64,000 nt of DNA from Acidipropionibacterium acidipropionici (lineage in GTDB: Bacteria > Actinomycetota > Actinomycetes > Propionibacteriales > Propionibacteriaceae): NCBI RefSeq assembly GCF_001441165.1, contig NZ_CP013126.1:2199551-2263550 (forward strand), given 5' to 3'. Both the position numbers and the translations under genes were made by a program. The notes beneath the pieces were generated by a model. The model did not search any database, was not told where the DNA came from, and saw only the letters and a list, made by a program, of their open reading frames with translations. This document shows, piece by piece, positions 34,416-42,814 of the stretch. Every line of letters begins with the position of its first letter. Position 1 is the stretch's first letter.

Positions 34416-35681
34416 ATGGCACACAGCAGCTGCGAGGTCAGGTCCGAGGTCGGTCGGCTGCGGACGGTCATTCTCCACAGGCCGGGCAATGAGCTGCGCC
34501 GCCTCACCCCGCGCAACTCCGACGCCCTGCTCTTCGACGGCCTGCCCTGGGTGGACCAGGCCCAGCGCGACCACGACCTGTTCGCCGGGCTGCTGACCGA
34601 GAACGGCGTCGAGATGCTGCTGCTGCGCGACCTGCTGGAGCAGACCCTGGACAACCAGCAGGCGCGCTCCCGGGCGATCAACGACGTCATGACCAGCAGG
34701 CGTCTCGGGGAGACGGTGCGCACCTACCTGGCCAACAGGATGGCCGACCTGTCGAGCGAGAGGCTGGCCGAGATCCTCACCTGCGGGCTGTCCAACGGCG
34801 AACTGTCGGCCTTCGAACCGGCCGCTCCGCGATCCCTGGTGACGGCGATGCTCTCCCCCGAGGAGTTCGTCATCGCCCCGCTGCCCAATCTGCTGTTCAC
34901 CCGGGACTCCAGCGTGTGGGTGGGCGGCCATCCCGCGGTCACCTCGTTGGCGATGCCCGCCAGACGCCGCGAGACCCAGCTCACCGAGCTCATCTACGCC
35001 TACCACTCCCGGTTCGCCGAGCAGACCCCCTGCTACGGCTGGAGGCTGGAGAACCTCGAGGGGGGCGACGTCATGCATCTGTCCCCGGGTGTGCTGGCGG
35101 TCGGCGTGGGGGAGCGCACGACCCCCGCCGGGGCGGAGCGTCTGGCCCGCACAGCCTTCGAGCTCGGCGGTGCGCGCACCGTGCTGGCGGTGCCCATCAA
35201 TCAGCAACGGGCCACCATGCATCTGGACACGATCTGCACGATGGTCGACACCGACGCGGTGGTGATGTATCCGCCGGTGGCCGACACCCTGGTGTCCTTC
35301 GCCATGACGATGGAGGGCGACGAGGTGGTCGTCGGCCCGCCGCGGCCCTTCCTGGCGGCGGCCGCCGAGGCGATGGGGATCGAACGGCTGCGGGTCATCG
35401 ACACCGCCCTGGATCCGGTCACCGCGGAGCGGGAGCAGTGGGACGACGGCAACAACACCCTGGCCCTGGAACCGAGGGTGGTGGTCGGCTACGACCGGAA
35501 CGTGGCGACGAACACCCGGCTGCAGGAGGCCGGCATCGAGGTGCTGACCATTCCCGGTTCCGAGCTGGGCTCGGGTCGCGGCGGGCCCAGGTGCATGTCC
35601 TGCCCGGTCCTGCGGGAACCCGTCGAGCCGGTTCCCGCTCAGAGCACGGGGGGCGCCGGCGCCCCCCGGCACGGCGTCTAG
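34416..35681 (+). CDS. arcA: Arginine deiminase
   Basis: A 421-residue guanidine-modifying enzyme hydrolysing arginine to citrulline and ammonia. All catalytic motifs are present: 'LFTRDSS', 'LEGGDVMHL', '[10 protein letters not shown]' (catalytic His) and '[11 protein letters not shown]' with nucleophile Cys at about 393. The usual partners arcB (ornithine carbamoyltransferase), arcC and an arginine/ornithine antiporter are not adjacent, so the pathway must be completed elsewhere. Ornithine made by this route would feed the aminotransferase and prd operon at 12538-19807. The TAG stop (35679-35681) is also the first half of the next gene's -10 box. The last 13 codons contain a 20-bp perfect palindrome (35648-35667). 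Confidence 0.93.
   Translation: MAHSSCEVRSEVGRLRTVILHRPGNELRRLTPRNSDALLFDGLPWVDQAQRDHDLFAGLLTENGVEMLLLRDLLEQTLDNQQARSRAINDVMTSRRLGETVRTYLANRMADLSSERLAEILTCGLSNGELSAFEPAAPRSLVTAMLSPEEFVIAPLPNLLFTRDSSVWVGGHPAVTSLAMPARRRETQLTELIYAYHSRFAEQTPCYGWRLENLEGGDVMHLSPGVLAVGVGERTTPAGAERLARTAFELGGARTVLAVPINQQRATMHLDTICTMVDTDAVVMYPPVADTLVSFAMTMEGDEVVVGPPRPFLAAAAEAMGIERLRVIDTALDPVTAEREQWDDGNNTLALEPRVVVGYDRNVATNTRLQEAGIEVLTIPGSELGSGRGGPRCMSCPVLREPVEPVPAQSTGGAGAPRHGV
35648..35667. repeat. 20-bp perfect palindrome at the 3' end of arcA
   Basis: GGGGGGCGCCGGCGCCCCCC lies inside the arcA reading frame (TGGAGAP), 12 bp before the stop. It could form a hairpin or slow transcription ahead of the overlapping promoter. 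Confidence 0.6.
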
Positions 35682-35684
35682 AGT
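35679..35684 (+). promoter_or_regulatory. Leaderless -10 box for small lipoprotein gene, overlapping arcA stop
   Basis: TAGAGT, whose TAG is the arcA stop codon, ends 6 nt before GTG 35691. Confidence 0.5.
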
Positions 35685-35690
35685 GGCCCG

Positions 35691-36113
35691 GTGATCGTGC
35701 GTCGTTCGGCCGTGTGCGTGGCCGCCCTGCTTCTGGCCGGCTGCGGTGCCGCGAATCCTCAGGTGGAGCAGACGCCGATGCCGGCAGTCTCCCCGGCGAC
35801 CGGCTCCCCATCGTCAACCCCGCCGGCCGGGGTCACACTGCGGGATCTCGGCGTCGAGCACGGTCCGGCGCAACTCATCCTTCCCGGGGGGCTGGAGATC
35901 GACTACCAGGTGGACAATCCGAACAATGTCACCCTGGTGCTCGACGTCTCCCAGGGGCGCTCCACCTACGACTTCCTGCGCCGGAGCCTGAGGGCCGGCG
36001 GGTTCCGCATCACAGCCGACGGGCAGCAGTCGCTCACCTTCACCGGCCACGGCTGGGACGGGGCCTACACGGTCTCCGAGTCTGTGGCCGGGCTCACACT
36101 GCGTACTGGCTGA
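35691..36113 (+). CDS. Small secreted lipoprotein, unknown function
   Basis: A 140-residue protein with a lipoprotein signal (basic MIVRRS, hydrophobic core, lipobox LAGC with Cys18), a Pro/Ser/Thr-rich linker (about 25-47) and a small globular domain of about 90 residues ('LDVSQGRSTYDFLRRSLRAGGFRITADGQQSLTFTGHGWDGAYTVSES'-like pattern, strands and one helix). No family is recognised. GTG 35691 is leaderless. The 3' end overlaps the convergent maf gene by 20 bp. Confidence 0.75.
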   Translation: MIVRRSAVCVAALLLAGCGAANPQVEQTPMPAVSPATGSPSSTPPAGVTLRDLGVEHGPAQLILPGGLEIDYQVDNPNNVTLVLDVSQGRSTYDFLRRSLRAGGFRITADGQQSLTFTGHGWDGAYTVSESVAGLTLRTG

Positions 36114-36744
36114 CGGCCGAGCCGTTCCACAGACTCTCCCATCCGACGTCCAGATCCAGGAGCATCTGGCGCACCAGGGGAAGTGAGAGCCCCGTGACGT
36201 TGTGCGGGTCCCCGTCGATCCGGGTGATGAAGGGCCCTCCCAGACCGTCGAGGGTGAAGGCCCCGGCCACGCGTTGGGGTTCGCCGGTGGCGGCGTAGGC
36301 GGCGATCTCCTCGTCGGTGAGATCGGCGAAGGTGACGGTGGTGGAGCCGACTCTGGTGGCCCGGCGCACCGAGTCCTCATCGAGGACGACGACGTGGTGG
36401 CCGGTGACGAGCATCCCGCTGCGGCCGCGCAGCCGGTACCACCACTGGCGGGCCGCCTCCTCGGTGTGCGGTTTGCCGAGGATCCGGCCGTCCAGATCGA
36501 GCACCGAGTCGCAGGAGAGCACGACGGTCGGTCCGTCGACGTGGATCCGGTCGAGTACGGACTCGCCCTTGAGCTCGGCGAGGCGGCTGGTGAGCTCGGG
36601 TGCCGTCTCGCCGCCGATCCGGCTCTCGTCGGCCCCCGAGACGATCACCTCGGGCTCGATCCCGGCGTGTCGCAGGCTGGTGAGCCGGGCGGGGGACCGG
36701 GAGGCCAGCACGACGTGGTGGGCCCGCCTCGGCGTCGGCGCCAT
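36094..36744 (-). CDS. maf: Maf-family nucleotide pyrophosphatase
   Basis: A 216-residue house-cleaning enzyme hydrolysing non-canonical or surplus NTPs (dTTP/UTP or m7GTP, depending on subtype). Motifs: 'VLASRSPARL' (substrate loop), 'VVLSCDSVLDLDG' (general-base Asp region), 'GKPHTEEAARQWW' and 'GEPQRVAGAFTLDGLGG'. It overlaps the carboxylase epsilon gene by one base (TGATG), forming the tail of the pccB-epsilon-maf operon, the same order as accD5-accE5-maf in M. tuberculosis. Confidence 0.9.
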   Translation of the reverse strand: MAPTPRRAHHVVLASRSPARLTSLRHAGIEPEVIVSGADESRIGGETAPELTSRLAELKGESVLDRIHVDGPTVVLSCDSVLDLDGRILGKPHTEEAARQWWYRLRGRSGMLVTGHHVVVLDEDSVRRATRVGSTTVTFADLTDEEIAAYAATGEPQRVAGAFTLDGLGGPFITRIDGDPHNVTGLSLPLVRQMLLDLDVGWESLWNGSAVSQYAV

Positions 36745-36992
36745 CAGTATCTCCGCAGGGATCCCCGCCAGGCCGCCTGGCCGGGCAGGAAGGGTTCTCG
36801 GATGGTGCGCCAGTAGGACTTCCATCCGAAGGCGAGAGGCCGGTCCTCGGGGACGTAGGGGTCCGGTCCGGGGCTGGTGACGGCGGCGAGCACCGCCACC
36901 AGGGCACCGAGCTCCTCGTCGGTGAGCCGGCCCTTGGTGATCTGCACGGGAGGTCTGTTCTGCCCGGCCCCGGCGGGCGTCTCGGCGCTCAC
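36744..36992 (-). CDS. Acyl-CoA carboxylase epsilon subunit
   Basis: An 82-residue small subunit that in actinobacteria stabilises the alpha-beta carboxylase complex. The recognisable core is '[22 protein letters not shown]', followed by a Trp-rich tail ('[13 protein letters not shown]...[10 protein letters not shown]'). Start and stop overlap both neighbours (ATGA with the beta chain, TGATG with maf), so all three are translationally coupled. Its presence favours an AccD5-like propionyl/acetyl-CoA carboxylase over a simple methylmalonyl-CoA transcarboxylase. Confidence 0.85.
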   Translation of the reverse strand: MSAETPAGAGQNRPPVQITKGRLTDEELGALVAVLAAVTSPGPDPYVPEDRPLAFGWKSYWRTIREPFLPGQAAWRGSLRRY

Positions 36993-38563
36993 AGCGGGAT
37001 GTTCCCGTGCTTCTTGGGCGGCAGGGCCTCGCGCTTGGAGCGCAGCAGCCGCAGCATCCGGATGACGGTCTCACGGGTCTCGTGGGGGTGGATCACCTGG
37101 TCGACGTAGCCCTCCTCGGCCGCGACGTAGGGATTGGCCAGGGTGGTCTCGTACTCGTCGACCAGCTCCTCGCGCATCGCCCGGGGGTCGTCGGCCTGGG
37201 CCAGGTCCTTGCGGTGCAGGATGTTGACGGCGCCGTCGGCCCCCATCACGGCGATCTGGGCGGTGGGCCAGGCCAGGTTGATGTCGGCGCCCAGGGTCTT
37301 GGAGCCCATCACGATGTAGGCGCCGCCGTAGGCCTTGCGGGTGATGACGGTGAGCAGCGGGACGGTGGCCTCGCCGTAGGCGTAGATGAGTTTGGCGCCG
37401 TGGCGGATGATGCCGCGGTGCTCCTGCTGGACGCCGGGGAGGTAGCCGGGGGTGTCGACGAAGGTGAGCACCGGGATGTTGAAGGAGTCGCACTCGCGGA
37501 CGAAGCGGGCGGCCTTCGCGGAGGCGTCGATGTCGAGGGTTCCGGCGTTGACCAGCGGCTGGTTGGCGACGATCCCGATCGCCCGGCCCTCGATGCGCCC
37601 GAATCCGCACAGCACATTGGGGGCGAAGAGTTCGTGGACCTCCAGGAAGGTGTCCTCGTCGAGCACGGTGGCGATGACCTCGTGCATGTCGTAGGGCTGG
37701 CTGGGGGAGTCTGGGATGAGGGTGTCGAGCTCCCGGTCGTGGTCGGTGATGGTGAGGTCGGCCTCGCCCTCGTCGTAGACCGGGGGATCCTCGAGGTTGT
37801 TCTGGGGAAGGTAGCTGATGAGATCGCGGACGTACTCCAGGGCGTCGTTCTCGTCGGCGGCCAGGTAGTGGGAGTTGCCCGAGACCTCCGAGTGGGTGCG
37901 GGCGCCTCCGAGCTCCTCGAGGGAGACGTCCTCGCCGGTGACCTGCTTGACGACGGCCGGGCCGGTGATGAACATCTGGGAGGTCTGATCCACCATGACG
38001 ACGAAGTCGGTGAGTGCCGGGGAGTAGACGTGGCCGCCGGCAGCGGCGCCCATGATCACCGAGATCTGCGGGATGACCCCGGAGGCCCGGGTGTTGCGCC
38101 GGAAGATCTCGCCGTACATCGCCAGCGAGGAGACGCCCTCCTGGATGCGCGCCCCGCCGCCCTCGTTGATGCCGATGAGGGGACAGCCCGTCTTGACCGC
38201 GAAGTCGATGATCTTGCAGATCTTCTGGCCGTAGACCTTGCCCAGGGACCCGCCGAAGATCGTGACGTCCTGACTGAAGACGCAGACCGGGCGGCCGTGG
38301 ATCGCCCCGACCCCGGTGACGACGCCGTCGGTGTAAGGGCGCCTGCGCTCCATGCCGAACTTGTTCGAGCGATGTCTGGCGAACTCGTCGAGCTCTGAGA
38401 AGGTGCCCTCATCGAGCAGGGCCATGACCCTTTCCCGGGCGGTCATCTTGCCCGCGGCATGCTGCTTCTCCACAGCTGCGGGAGAGGCGGCGTTGACCGC
38501 CTCATCGATGCGACGGCCCAGGTCGGCGATCTTGCCGGCCGTGGTGTGGATGTCGATCTCCAT
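36989..38563 (-). CDS. Acyl-CoA carboxylase beta chain (propionyl-CoA carboxylase type)
   Basis: A 524-residue carboxyltransferase subunit moving carboxyl from biotin to propionyl- or acetyl-CoA, giving methylmalonyl- or malonyl-CoA. N- and C-terminal crotonase-like halves are seen, with the oxyanion loops '[12 protein letters not shown]', '[13 protein letters not shown]' and '[13 protein letters not shown]', '[16 protein letters not shown]'. Homologous to AccD5 and to the 12S chain of propionibacterial transcarboxylase; sequence alone does not separate those roles, but the co-encoded epsilon subunit and the separate biotin carboxylase favour an ATP-dependent carboxylase. ATG 38563 is leaderless and divergent from birA. 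Confidence 0.92.
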   Translation of the reverse strand: MEIDIHTTAGKIADLGRRIDEAVNAASPAAVEKQHAAGKMTARERVMALLDEGTFSELDEFARHRSNKFGMERRRPYTDGVVTGVGAIHGRPVCVFSQDVTIFGGSLGKVYGQKICKIIDFAVKTGCPLIGINEGGGARIQEGVSSLAMYGEIFRRNTRASGVIPQISVIMGAAAGGHVYSPALTDFVVMVDQTSQMFITGPAVVKQVTGEDVSLEELGGARTHSEVSGNSHYLAADENDALEYVRDLISYLPQNNLEDPPVYDEGEADLTITDHDRELDTLIPDSPSQPYDMHEVIATVLDEDTFLEVHELFAPNVLCGFGRIEGRAIGIVANQPLVNAGTLDIDASAKAARFVRECDSFNIPVLTFVDTPGYLPGVQQEHRGIIRHGAKLIYAYGEATVPLLTVITRKAYGGAYIVMGSKTLGADINLAWPTAQIAVMGADGAVNILHRKDLAQADDPRAMREELVDEYETTLANPYVAAEEGYVDQVIHPHETRETVIRMLRLLRSKREALPPKKHGNIPL

Positions 38564-38569
38564 GGGGCG

Positions 38570-38575
38570 AGACTA
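38570..38575 (-). promoter_or_regulatory. Leaderless -10 box for carboxylase beta operon
   Basis: On the minus strand TAGTCT ends 6 nt before ATG 38563. It is 15 bp from the opposing birA -10, so the two promoters nearly overlap. Confidence 0.55.
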
Positions 38576-38590
38576 GCCGTTCCGCGGCGA

Positions 38591-38596
38591 TACGCT
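38591..38596 (+). promoter_or_regulatory. Leaderless -10 box for birA
   Basis: TACGCT ends 6 nt before GTG 38603. Confidence 0.55.
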
Positions 38597-38602
38597 GTGC
38601 CC

Positions 38603-39445
38603 GTGCCGACCAGCCAGACCAGCCCAGCCTCCGTGATCTCGGGTCTCGTGGGACCCGACACCCGGTTCACCCGCAACGGCGCCGACGGCGTCTCCTGGGT
38701 GCGCTCGACGGGATCGACGAATGCCGATCTGGCGGCGGCGGTCCGGCTCGGCGGTACGGGATTCAGGGTGCTGGTGACCGACCATCAGGAGACAGGGCGG
38801 GGCCGTTTCTCCCGGCCCTGGCAGGATGCCCCGGGCACCTCGGCGCTGATGTCCCTGCTCATTCCCAACGACCGTCCGGCGACGGACTGGGGATGGCTCT
38901 CGATGGTTGCGGGCCTGGCTGTCGTGAGGGCTGTGGAGGAGGCCGGCGCCGATCCGCGGCGGGTCACTCTCAAGTGGCCCAACGACGTGCTGGTCGACGC
39001 TGAGCGCGAACATGGCGGCAAGCTGTGCGGGATCCTCTCCGAGCGGGTCGACGGGCCCGCCGGCCCGCACGCCGTCATCGGCATCGGTCTGAACGTCTCG
39101 ATGGGGTCCGAGGATCTGCCGGTCCCCACCGCCACCTCCCTGGCCCTGTGCGGGCTGCCCCACGATCGCGCCCATCTGGTGGCCTCCATCGTCCGGGCGG
39201 TCGACGATCTGCTGGGGGAGTGGCTCGAGACGGGCACGGTCCGCGACGCCTACCGCGAGCGGTGCGACACCATCGGTTCGCCGGTGCGGCTCACCTTCGA
39301 TCCCCTGACGGTGGGCGGGGGGCCGCGGGTGGTCGAGGGGATCGGCGTCGACGTCGCCGCCGACGGATCGATCGTGGTGGAGACCCAGGGTCGGCGTCAG
39401 GCCTTCGCGGCCGCCGACGTCCAGCATCTGCGCCCCGTGCGGTGA
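38603..39445 (+). CDS. birA: Biotin--[acyl-CoA-carboxylase] ligase
   Basis: A 280-residue monofunctional ligase attaching biotin to the EAMKM lysine of the carboxylase alpha chain. Motifs: 'STGSTNADL', the biotinyl-AMP loop 'QETGRGRFSRPW', 'VTLKWPNDVLV' (catalytic Lys), 'GKLCGILSE' and 'GIGLNVS', then a C-terminal SH3-like domain. There is no N-terminal DNA-binding helix-turn-helix, so it is not a repressor. It lies divergent from the carboxylase beta gene it serves, as in M. tuberculosis. Confidence 0.92.
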   Translation: MPTSQTSPASVISGLVGPDTRFTRNGADGVSWVRSTGSTNADLAAAVRLGGTGFRVLVTDHQETGRGRFSRPWQDAPGTSALMSLLIPNDRPATDWGWLSMVAGLAVVRAVEEAGADPRRVTLKWPNDVLVDAEREHGGKLCGILSERVDGPAGPHAVIGIGLNVSMGSEDLPVPTATSLALCGLPHDRAHLVASIVRAVDDLLGEWLETGTVRDAYRERCDTIGSPVRLTFDPLTVGGGPRVVEGIGVDVAADGSIVVETQGRRQAFAAADVQHLRPVR

Positions 39446-39481
39446 TCCGCGACGCCACTGCTCGGGCGGTGCGGATCCCCC

Positions 39482-39487
39482 TAGACT
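39482..39487 (+). promoter_or_regulatory. Leaderless -10 box for peptidase E gene
   Basis: TAGACT ends 6 nt before ATG 39494. Confidence 0.55.
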
Positions 39488-39493
39488 GAGCCC

Positions 39494-40210
39494 ATGACCA
39501 CCCACATCCTCGCGATGGGCGGCGGCGGCTTCTCGATGTCCGATCGTGGCGCCCCGACCGCTCTGGACCGGTACCTGCTGGATCTGTCGGGCAAGAGATC
39601 CCCCCTCGTGTGCTTCGCGCCGACCGCCGCGGCCGACGATCCCGTCTACGTGAACCGGTTCCTGGCGGCCTATTCGGCATTGGGGGTGCGCACGATGGTG
39701 CTGACCCTGTGGCAGGGCGCCGCGGAGTCGGTGGACCGGCTGTCCCAGGCCGATGTGGTGCTCTCGGGCGGCGGCTCGACAGCCAATCTGGTGGCCCTGT
39801 GGAGGGCCCACGGCGTCGACCATGTCATCAGGAAGATGGTGGGTCGTGACGGAGATCTGGTGCTGGGCGGCATCTCGGCCGGGGCGGCCTGCTGGTTCGC
39901 CGGGTCGCTGACCGACGCCTTCGGGGACCTGCGGCCGTGGCGGGGCGGTCTGGGGCTGCTGCCGGGCTCCTTCTGCCCGCATTTCGACGGGGAGCCGGAC
40001 CGTCCTCCGGCCTACGCCCAGGCGATCGCCTCGGGGGTGCTGCCCAGCGGCTACGCGGTGGACGACGGTGCCGCCGTGCACTTCGTCGACGGCGAGTTCT
40101 CCCGTGCGGTGGCCGAGCGCGAGGGCGCGGAGGTGAGCCGCTTCACCAGCAGCAACTCGCCGACGGCGGCCGGGGTGCTGCGCGATCAGCTTCCGGTCGA
40201 GGTGCTCTGA
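39494..40210 (+). CDS. Peptidase E-like (family S51) protein
   Basis: A 238-residue protein of the PepE/cyanophycinase serine-peptidase family. The nucleophile Ser is in 'LGGISAGAACWF', with the upstream 'LSGGGSTANLVALWR' and the 'CPHFDGEPDRPPAY' segment supplying the likely catalytic His. PepE cleaves Asp-Xaa dipeptides; whether this member keeps that preference is unknown. It overlaps the PH-domain gene convergently by 25 bp. Confidence 0.85.
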   Translation: MTTHILAMGGGGFSMSDRGAPTALDRYLLDLSGKRSPLVCFAPTAAADDPVYVNRFLAAYSALGVRTMVLTLWQGAAESVDRLSQADVVLSGGGSTANLVALWRAHGVDHVIRKMVGRDGDLVLGGISAGAACWFAGSLTDAFGDLRPWRGGLGLLPGSFCPHFDGEPDRPPAYAQAIASGVLPSGYAVDDGAAVHFVDGEFSRAVAEREGAEVSRFTSSNSPTAAGVLRDQLPVEVL

Positions 40211-40686
40211 CTTCCGAAGAGCACCTCAGTCATCTGCAGGTGCACCTGCTCGACGTGGGGGACGTCGGGGAGGGTGAGGGGGTCGTCGGCGGCGGTGCTC
40301 AGCACCAGGGTGCCGCAACCCAGGATCCGGTCGAGGAGCCCCCGCTCGTAGGTGACGTCGTTGATGCGGTTGAGGGGCAGGTCGTGGCCGGTGCGGGTGA
40401 TGAGGCCGCGCCGGGTGATGATCCGTCGGGTGGTGACGGTGTAGGTGGTGGTGAGCCACCTGAGCCACGGGATGAGGGTGCCGAGGACCACCAGGACCAC
40501 GCCGAGGGCGACGACGGCCCAGGGGACCCAGGCGCCCAGATCCGGGGGCATCAGGCCCAAGGCCGTTCCCACTCCCGCCACGACGACGATGAGCACGAGG
40601 ATCGGCCCCAGCAGTGCCTTGGGGTGGGTGCGCATATGGATCAGCTCGTCCTCCTGGGGGCCGAGCAGCCTTCGTGACAGTGCCAT
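40186..40686 (-). CDS. PH-domain (bPH2/DUF304) membrane protein
   Basis: A 166-residue membrane protein. Two hydrophobic helices (about 25-47 and 52-74, 'LGPILVLIVVVAGVGTAL', 'WAVVALGVVLVVLGTLI') are followed by a bacterial pleckstrin-homology fold ('YTVTTRRIITRRGLITRTGHDLPLNRINDV'), the YdbS/YdbT type. Function is unknown. Its place between birA and purK matches Rv3278c of M. tuberculosis. ATG 40686 was chosen over 40704 because the family starts close to the first basic stretch. Confidence 0.82.
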   Translation of the reverse strand: MALSRRLLGPQEDELIHMRTHPKALLGPILVLIVVVAGVGTALGLMPPDLGAWVPWAVVALGVVLVVLGTLIPWLRWLTTTYTVTTRRIITRRGLITRTGHDLPLNRINDVTYERGLLDRILGCGTLVLSTAADDPLTLPDVPHVEQVHLQMTEVLFGSQSTSTGS

Positions 40687-40806
40687 GCCCCAAGTGTGTC
40701 CCATGGGGCCGGGGGGTCGAGGGGATCGGGCCGGGACGGGGGCATCTTCAGGGGCCGTGGCGGGCGGCGTCCACGACCGGGCGCGGGTGTCGGAGGATCC
40801 TCTAAC

Positions 40807-42093
40807 ATGTCGACGGTGAGCTCATCTCCGAATGATCGCAGCCAGTCAGGAGTCCGGGCCGAGACGTCCCGGCCGTCACGGTCGACCACAGGGCCGGCCG
40901 AGGGGCCCGGGGGATCGGCTGAGGAGAGTCGTCGCCAGTACACGGTGGGCATCATCGGCGGGGGTCAGCTGGCCCGGATGATGCACCAGGCGGCCATCCG
41001 GCTGGGGATCCGGACCCGGCTGCTGGCCACCTCCCCCGACGAGTCGGCGGCCCAGGTCATGGGGGACGTGGTGATCGGCTCCCATCTGAACCGGCAGGCG
41101 GTGATGGACTTCGCCCGGGACTGCGACGTCGTCACCTTCGACCATGAGCATGTTCCCACCGAGTTCCTGCGGGAGCTGGAGCAGGCGGGGGTGGCGGTGC
41201 GCCCCGGCCCCGAGGCCCTGGTGCACGCCCAGGACAAGGCGGTGATGCGGCAGCGCGCCGCCGAGGACGGGGTGCCCTGCCCGGCCTGGGAGGTGTGCGG
41301 CGGGCCCGAGTCGATGGTGGCCTTCGGCGAGCGGGTCGGCTGGCCGGTGATCGCCAAGACCTCGCGCGGCGGATATGACGGCAAGGGAGTGTGGAAGGTC
41401 GAGGGGCCCGACGATGTGGCCGAGCCCTTCGAGGCGATGGGCGGCCTGGCCGACGGGCAGCAGCCGATCCGCATCCTCGCCGAGGAGTACGTCGATTTCA
41501 CCCGCGAACTCTCGGCGATCGTGGTGCGATCCCCCTCCGGTCAGGCGGTGGCCTACCCGGTGAGCGAGTCGGTGCAGAAGGACGGCATCTGCACCGAGAC
41601 GATCACACCGGCCCCGGGGATGAGCGCCCAGCGTGCCGCGGAGATCCAGCGGATGGCCCTTGAGATCGCCGGGCGGCTCGGCGTCGTCGGCGTCCTGGCG
41701 GTCGAGCTGATGGAGCGCGCCGACGGCGAGGTCGTCGTCAACGAGCTGGCGATGCGGCCCCACAACACGGGCCACTGGACCATCGACGGGGCCGTCACCA
41801 GCCAGTTCGAGAACCACATCCGCGCGGTGCTGGACCTGCCTCTGGGAGATCCCTCCCTGAGGGCACCGGTGGTCGTGATGGCCAATGTGCTGGGCGGATC
41901 GGAGACCGATCTGACCGGTGCACTGCAACACTGCTTCGCACGGGACCGCGGTCTGCACGTGGAGCTGTACGGCAAGCAGGTGCGTCCCGGGCGCAAGGTG
42001 GGCCATGTCACCTGCGTCGGTGCCGACGTCGAAGAGGTGCGGCGCCGGGCACGGCATGCCGCGGGATATCTGATGGGAGACCGGAATGCCTGA
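40807..42093 (+). CDS. purK: 5-(Carboxyamino)imidazole ribonucleotide synthase PurK
   Basis: A 428-residue ATP-grasp enzyme of purine synthesis making N5-CAIR from AIR, ATP and bicarbonate. '[13 protein letters not shown]' starts the pre-ATP-grasp domain, '[16 protein letters not shown]' is the ATP loop, and '[26 protein letters not shown]' the conserved active-site end. The first 40 residues are Ser/Pro-rich and non-conserved. ATG 40807 has GGAGGA at 40792-40797. A GTG three codons later (40816) would instead fit a leaderless TAACAT box, so the start is uncertain by three residues. Overlaps purE by 8 bp. Confidence 0.92.
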   Translation: MSTVSSSPNDRSQSGVRAETSRPSRSTTGPAEGPGGSAEESRRQYTVGIIGGGQLARMMHQAAIRLGIRTRLLATSPDESAAQVMGDVVIGSHLNRQAVMDFARDCDVVTFDHEHVPTEFLRELEQAGVAVRPGPEALVHAQDKAVMRQRAAEDGVPCPAWEVCGGPESMVAFGERVGWPVIAKTSRGGYDGKGVWKVEGPDDVAEPFEAMGGLADGQQPIRILAEEYVDFTRELSAIVVRSPSGQAVAYPVSESVQKDGICTETITPAPGMSAQRAAEIQRMALEIAGRLGVVGVLAVELMERADGEVVVNELAMRPHNTGHWTIDGAVTSQFENHIRAVLDLPLGDPSLRAPVVVMANVLGGSETDLTGALQHCFARDRGLHVELYGKQVRPGRKVGHVTCVGADVEEVRRRARHAAGYLMGDRNA

Positions 42094-42676
42094 GAAGAAG
42101 ACCACCAGGAGCACGGCGCCGCGCCGTACCAAATCCGAGCCGAGGACGAAGGCGCGCCGGGTGGCGGGAGACGACGTCGCGGCCCCCAGGGTGTCGATCG
42201 TGATGGGATCGGACTCCGACTGGCCGACGATGGAGCCCGCGGCCCTGGTGCTCGACGAGTTCGGGGTGGCCTTCGAGGCCGATGTGGTCTCGGCCCACCG
42301 GATGCCCGAGCAGATGGTGGAGTTCGGTCGGGGTGCCCACGAGAGGGGCATCCAGGTGATCATCGCCGGGGCCGGGGGAGCGGCCCACCTTCCCGGCATG
42401 CTCGCCGCGCTCACTCCGCTGCCTGTGGTCGGGGTGCCGGTGCCGCTGGCCCACCTCGACGGCATGGATTCGCTGCTGTCCATCGTGCAGATGCCCAGTG
42501 GCGTGCCGGTGGCCACGGTGGGCGTAGGCAACGCCAAGAACGCCGGCCTTCTGGCGGTGCGGATCCTGGCCTCGGGAGATCCGGAGCTCACCGAGAAGAT
42601 GGTGAACTATCAGACCCAGCTGCGGGAGATCGCGACCGTCAAGGGCGAGAAGGTCCGCAAGCACTCGAGTTCTTGA
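42086..42676 (+). CDS. purE: N5-CAIR mutase PurE
   Basis: A 196-residue class I mutase converting N5-CAIR to CAIR, acting after PurK. Core motifs are '[13 protein letters not shown]', '[10 protein letters not shown]' (catalytic His) and '[12 protein letters not shown]'. About 33 extra N-terminal residues are Arg/Lys/Thr-rich and probably disordered. Translation is coupled to purK. A NCGA-loop hairpin follows 3 nt after the stop. Confidence 0.93.
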   Translation: MPEKKTTRSTAPRRTKSEPRTKARRVAGDDVAAPRVSIVMGSDSDWPTMEPAALVLDEFGVAFEADVVSAHRMPEQMVEFGRGAHERGIQVIIAGAGGAAHLPGMLAALTPLPVVGVPVPLAHLDGMDSLLSIVQMPSGVPVATVGVGNAKNAGLLAVRILASGDPELTEKMVNYQTQLREIATVKGEKVRKHSSS

Positions 42677-42677
42677 G

Positions 42678-42698
42678 GCAGGGGGACGACCCCCTTGC
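42678..42698 (+). terminator. NCGA-loop 3' hairpin after purE
   Basis: GGGGG (42681-42685) and CCCCC (42690-42694) close an ACGA loop, with further pairing outside. It is followed by CAACCCTCGTGGCGGGGGC. Member of the repeat family described in the findings. Confidence 0.7.
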
Positions 42699-42786
42699 AA
42701 CCCTCGTGGCGGGGGCTTTCGCGCACCTGGGCTTCGCGTCGCAGGCCACCCGCTGCGGTTCCGGTCAGCGAGCGCCTGCGCGAGCG

Positions 42787-42809
42787 AAGGGGGAGTCGGC
42801 TCCCCCCTT
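42787..42809 (-). terminator. NCGA-loop 3' hairpin after LCP gene
   Basis: On the minus strand GGGGGAG and CTCCCCC close a CCGA loop, a few nt after the LCP stop, followed by TTCGCTCGCG and GCGCTCGCTGACC. It faces the purE hairpin across a 90-bp gap. Confidence 0.7.
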
Positions 42810-42814
42810 CTCGT

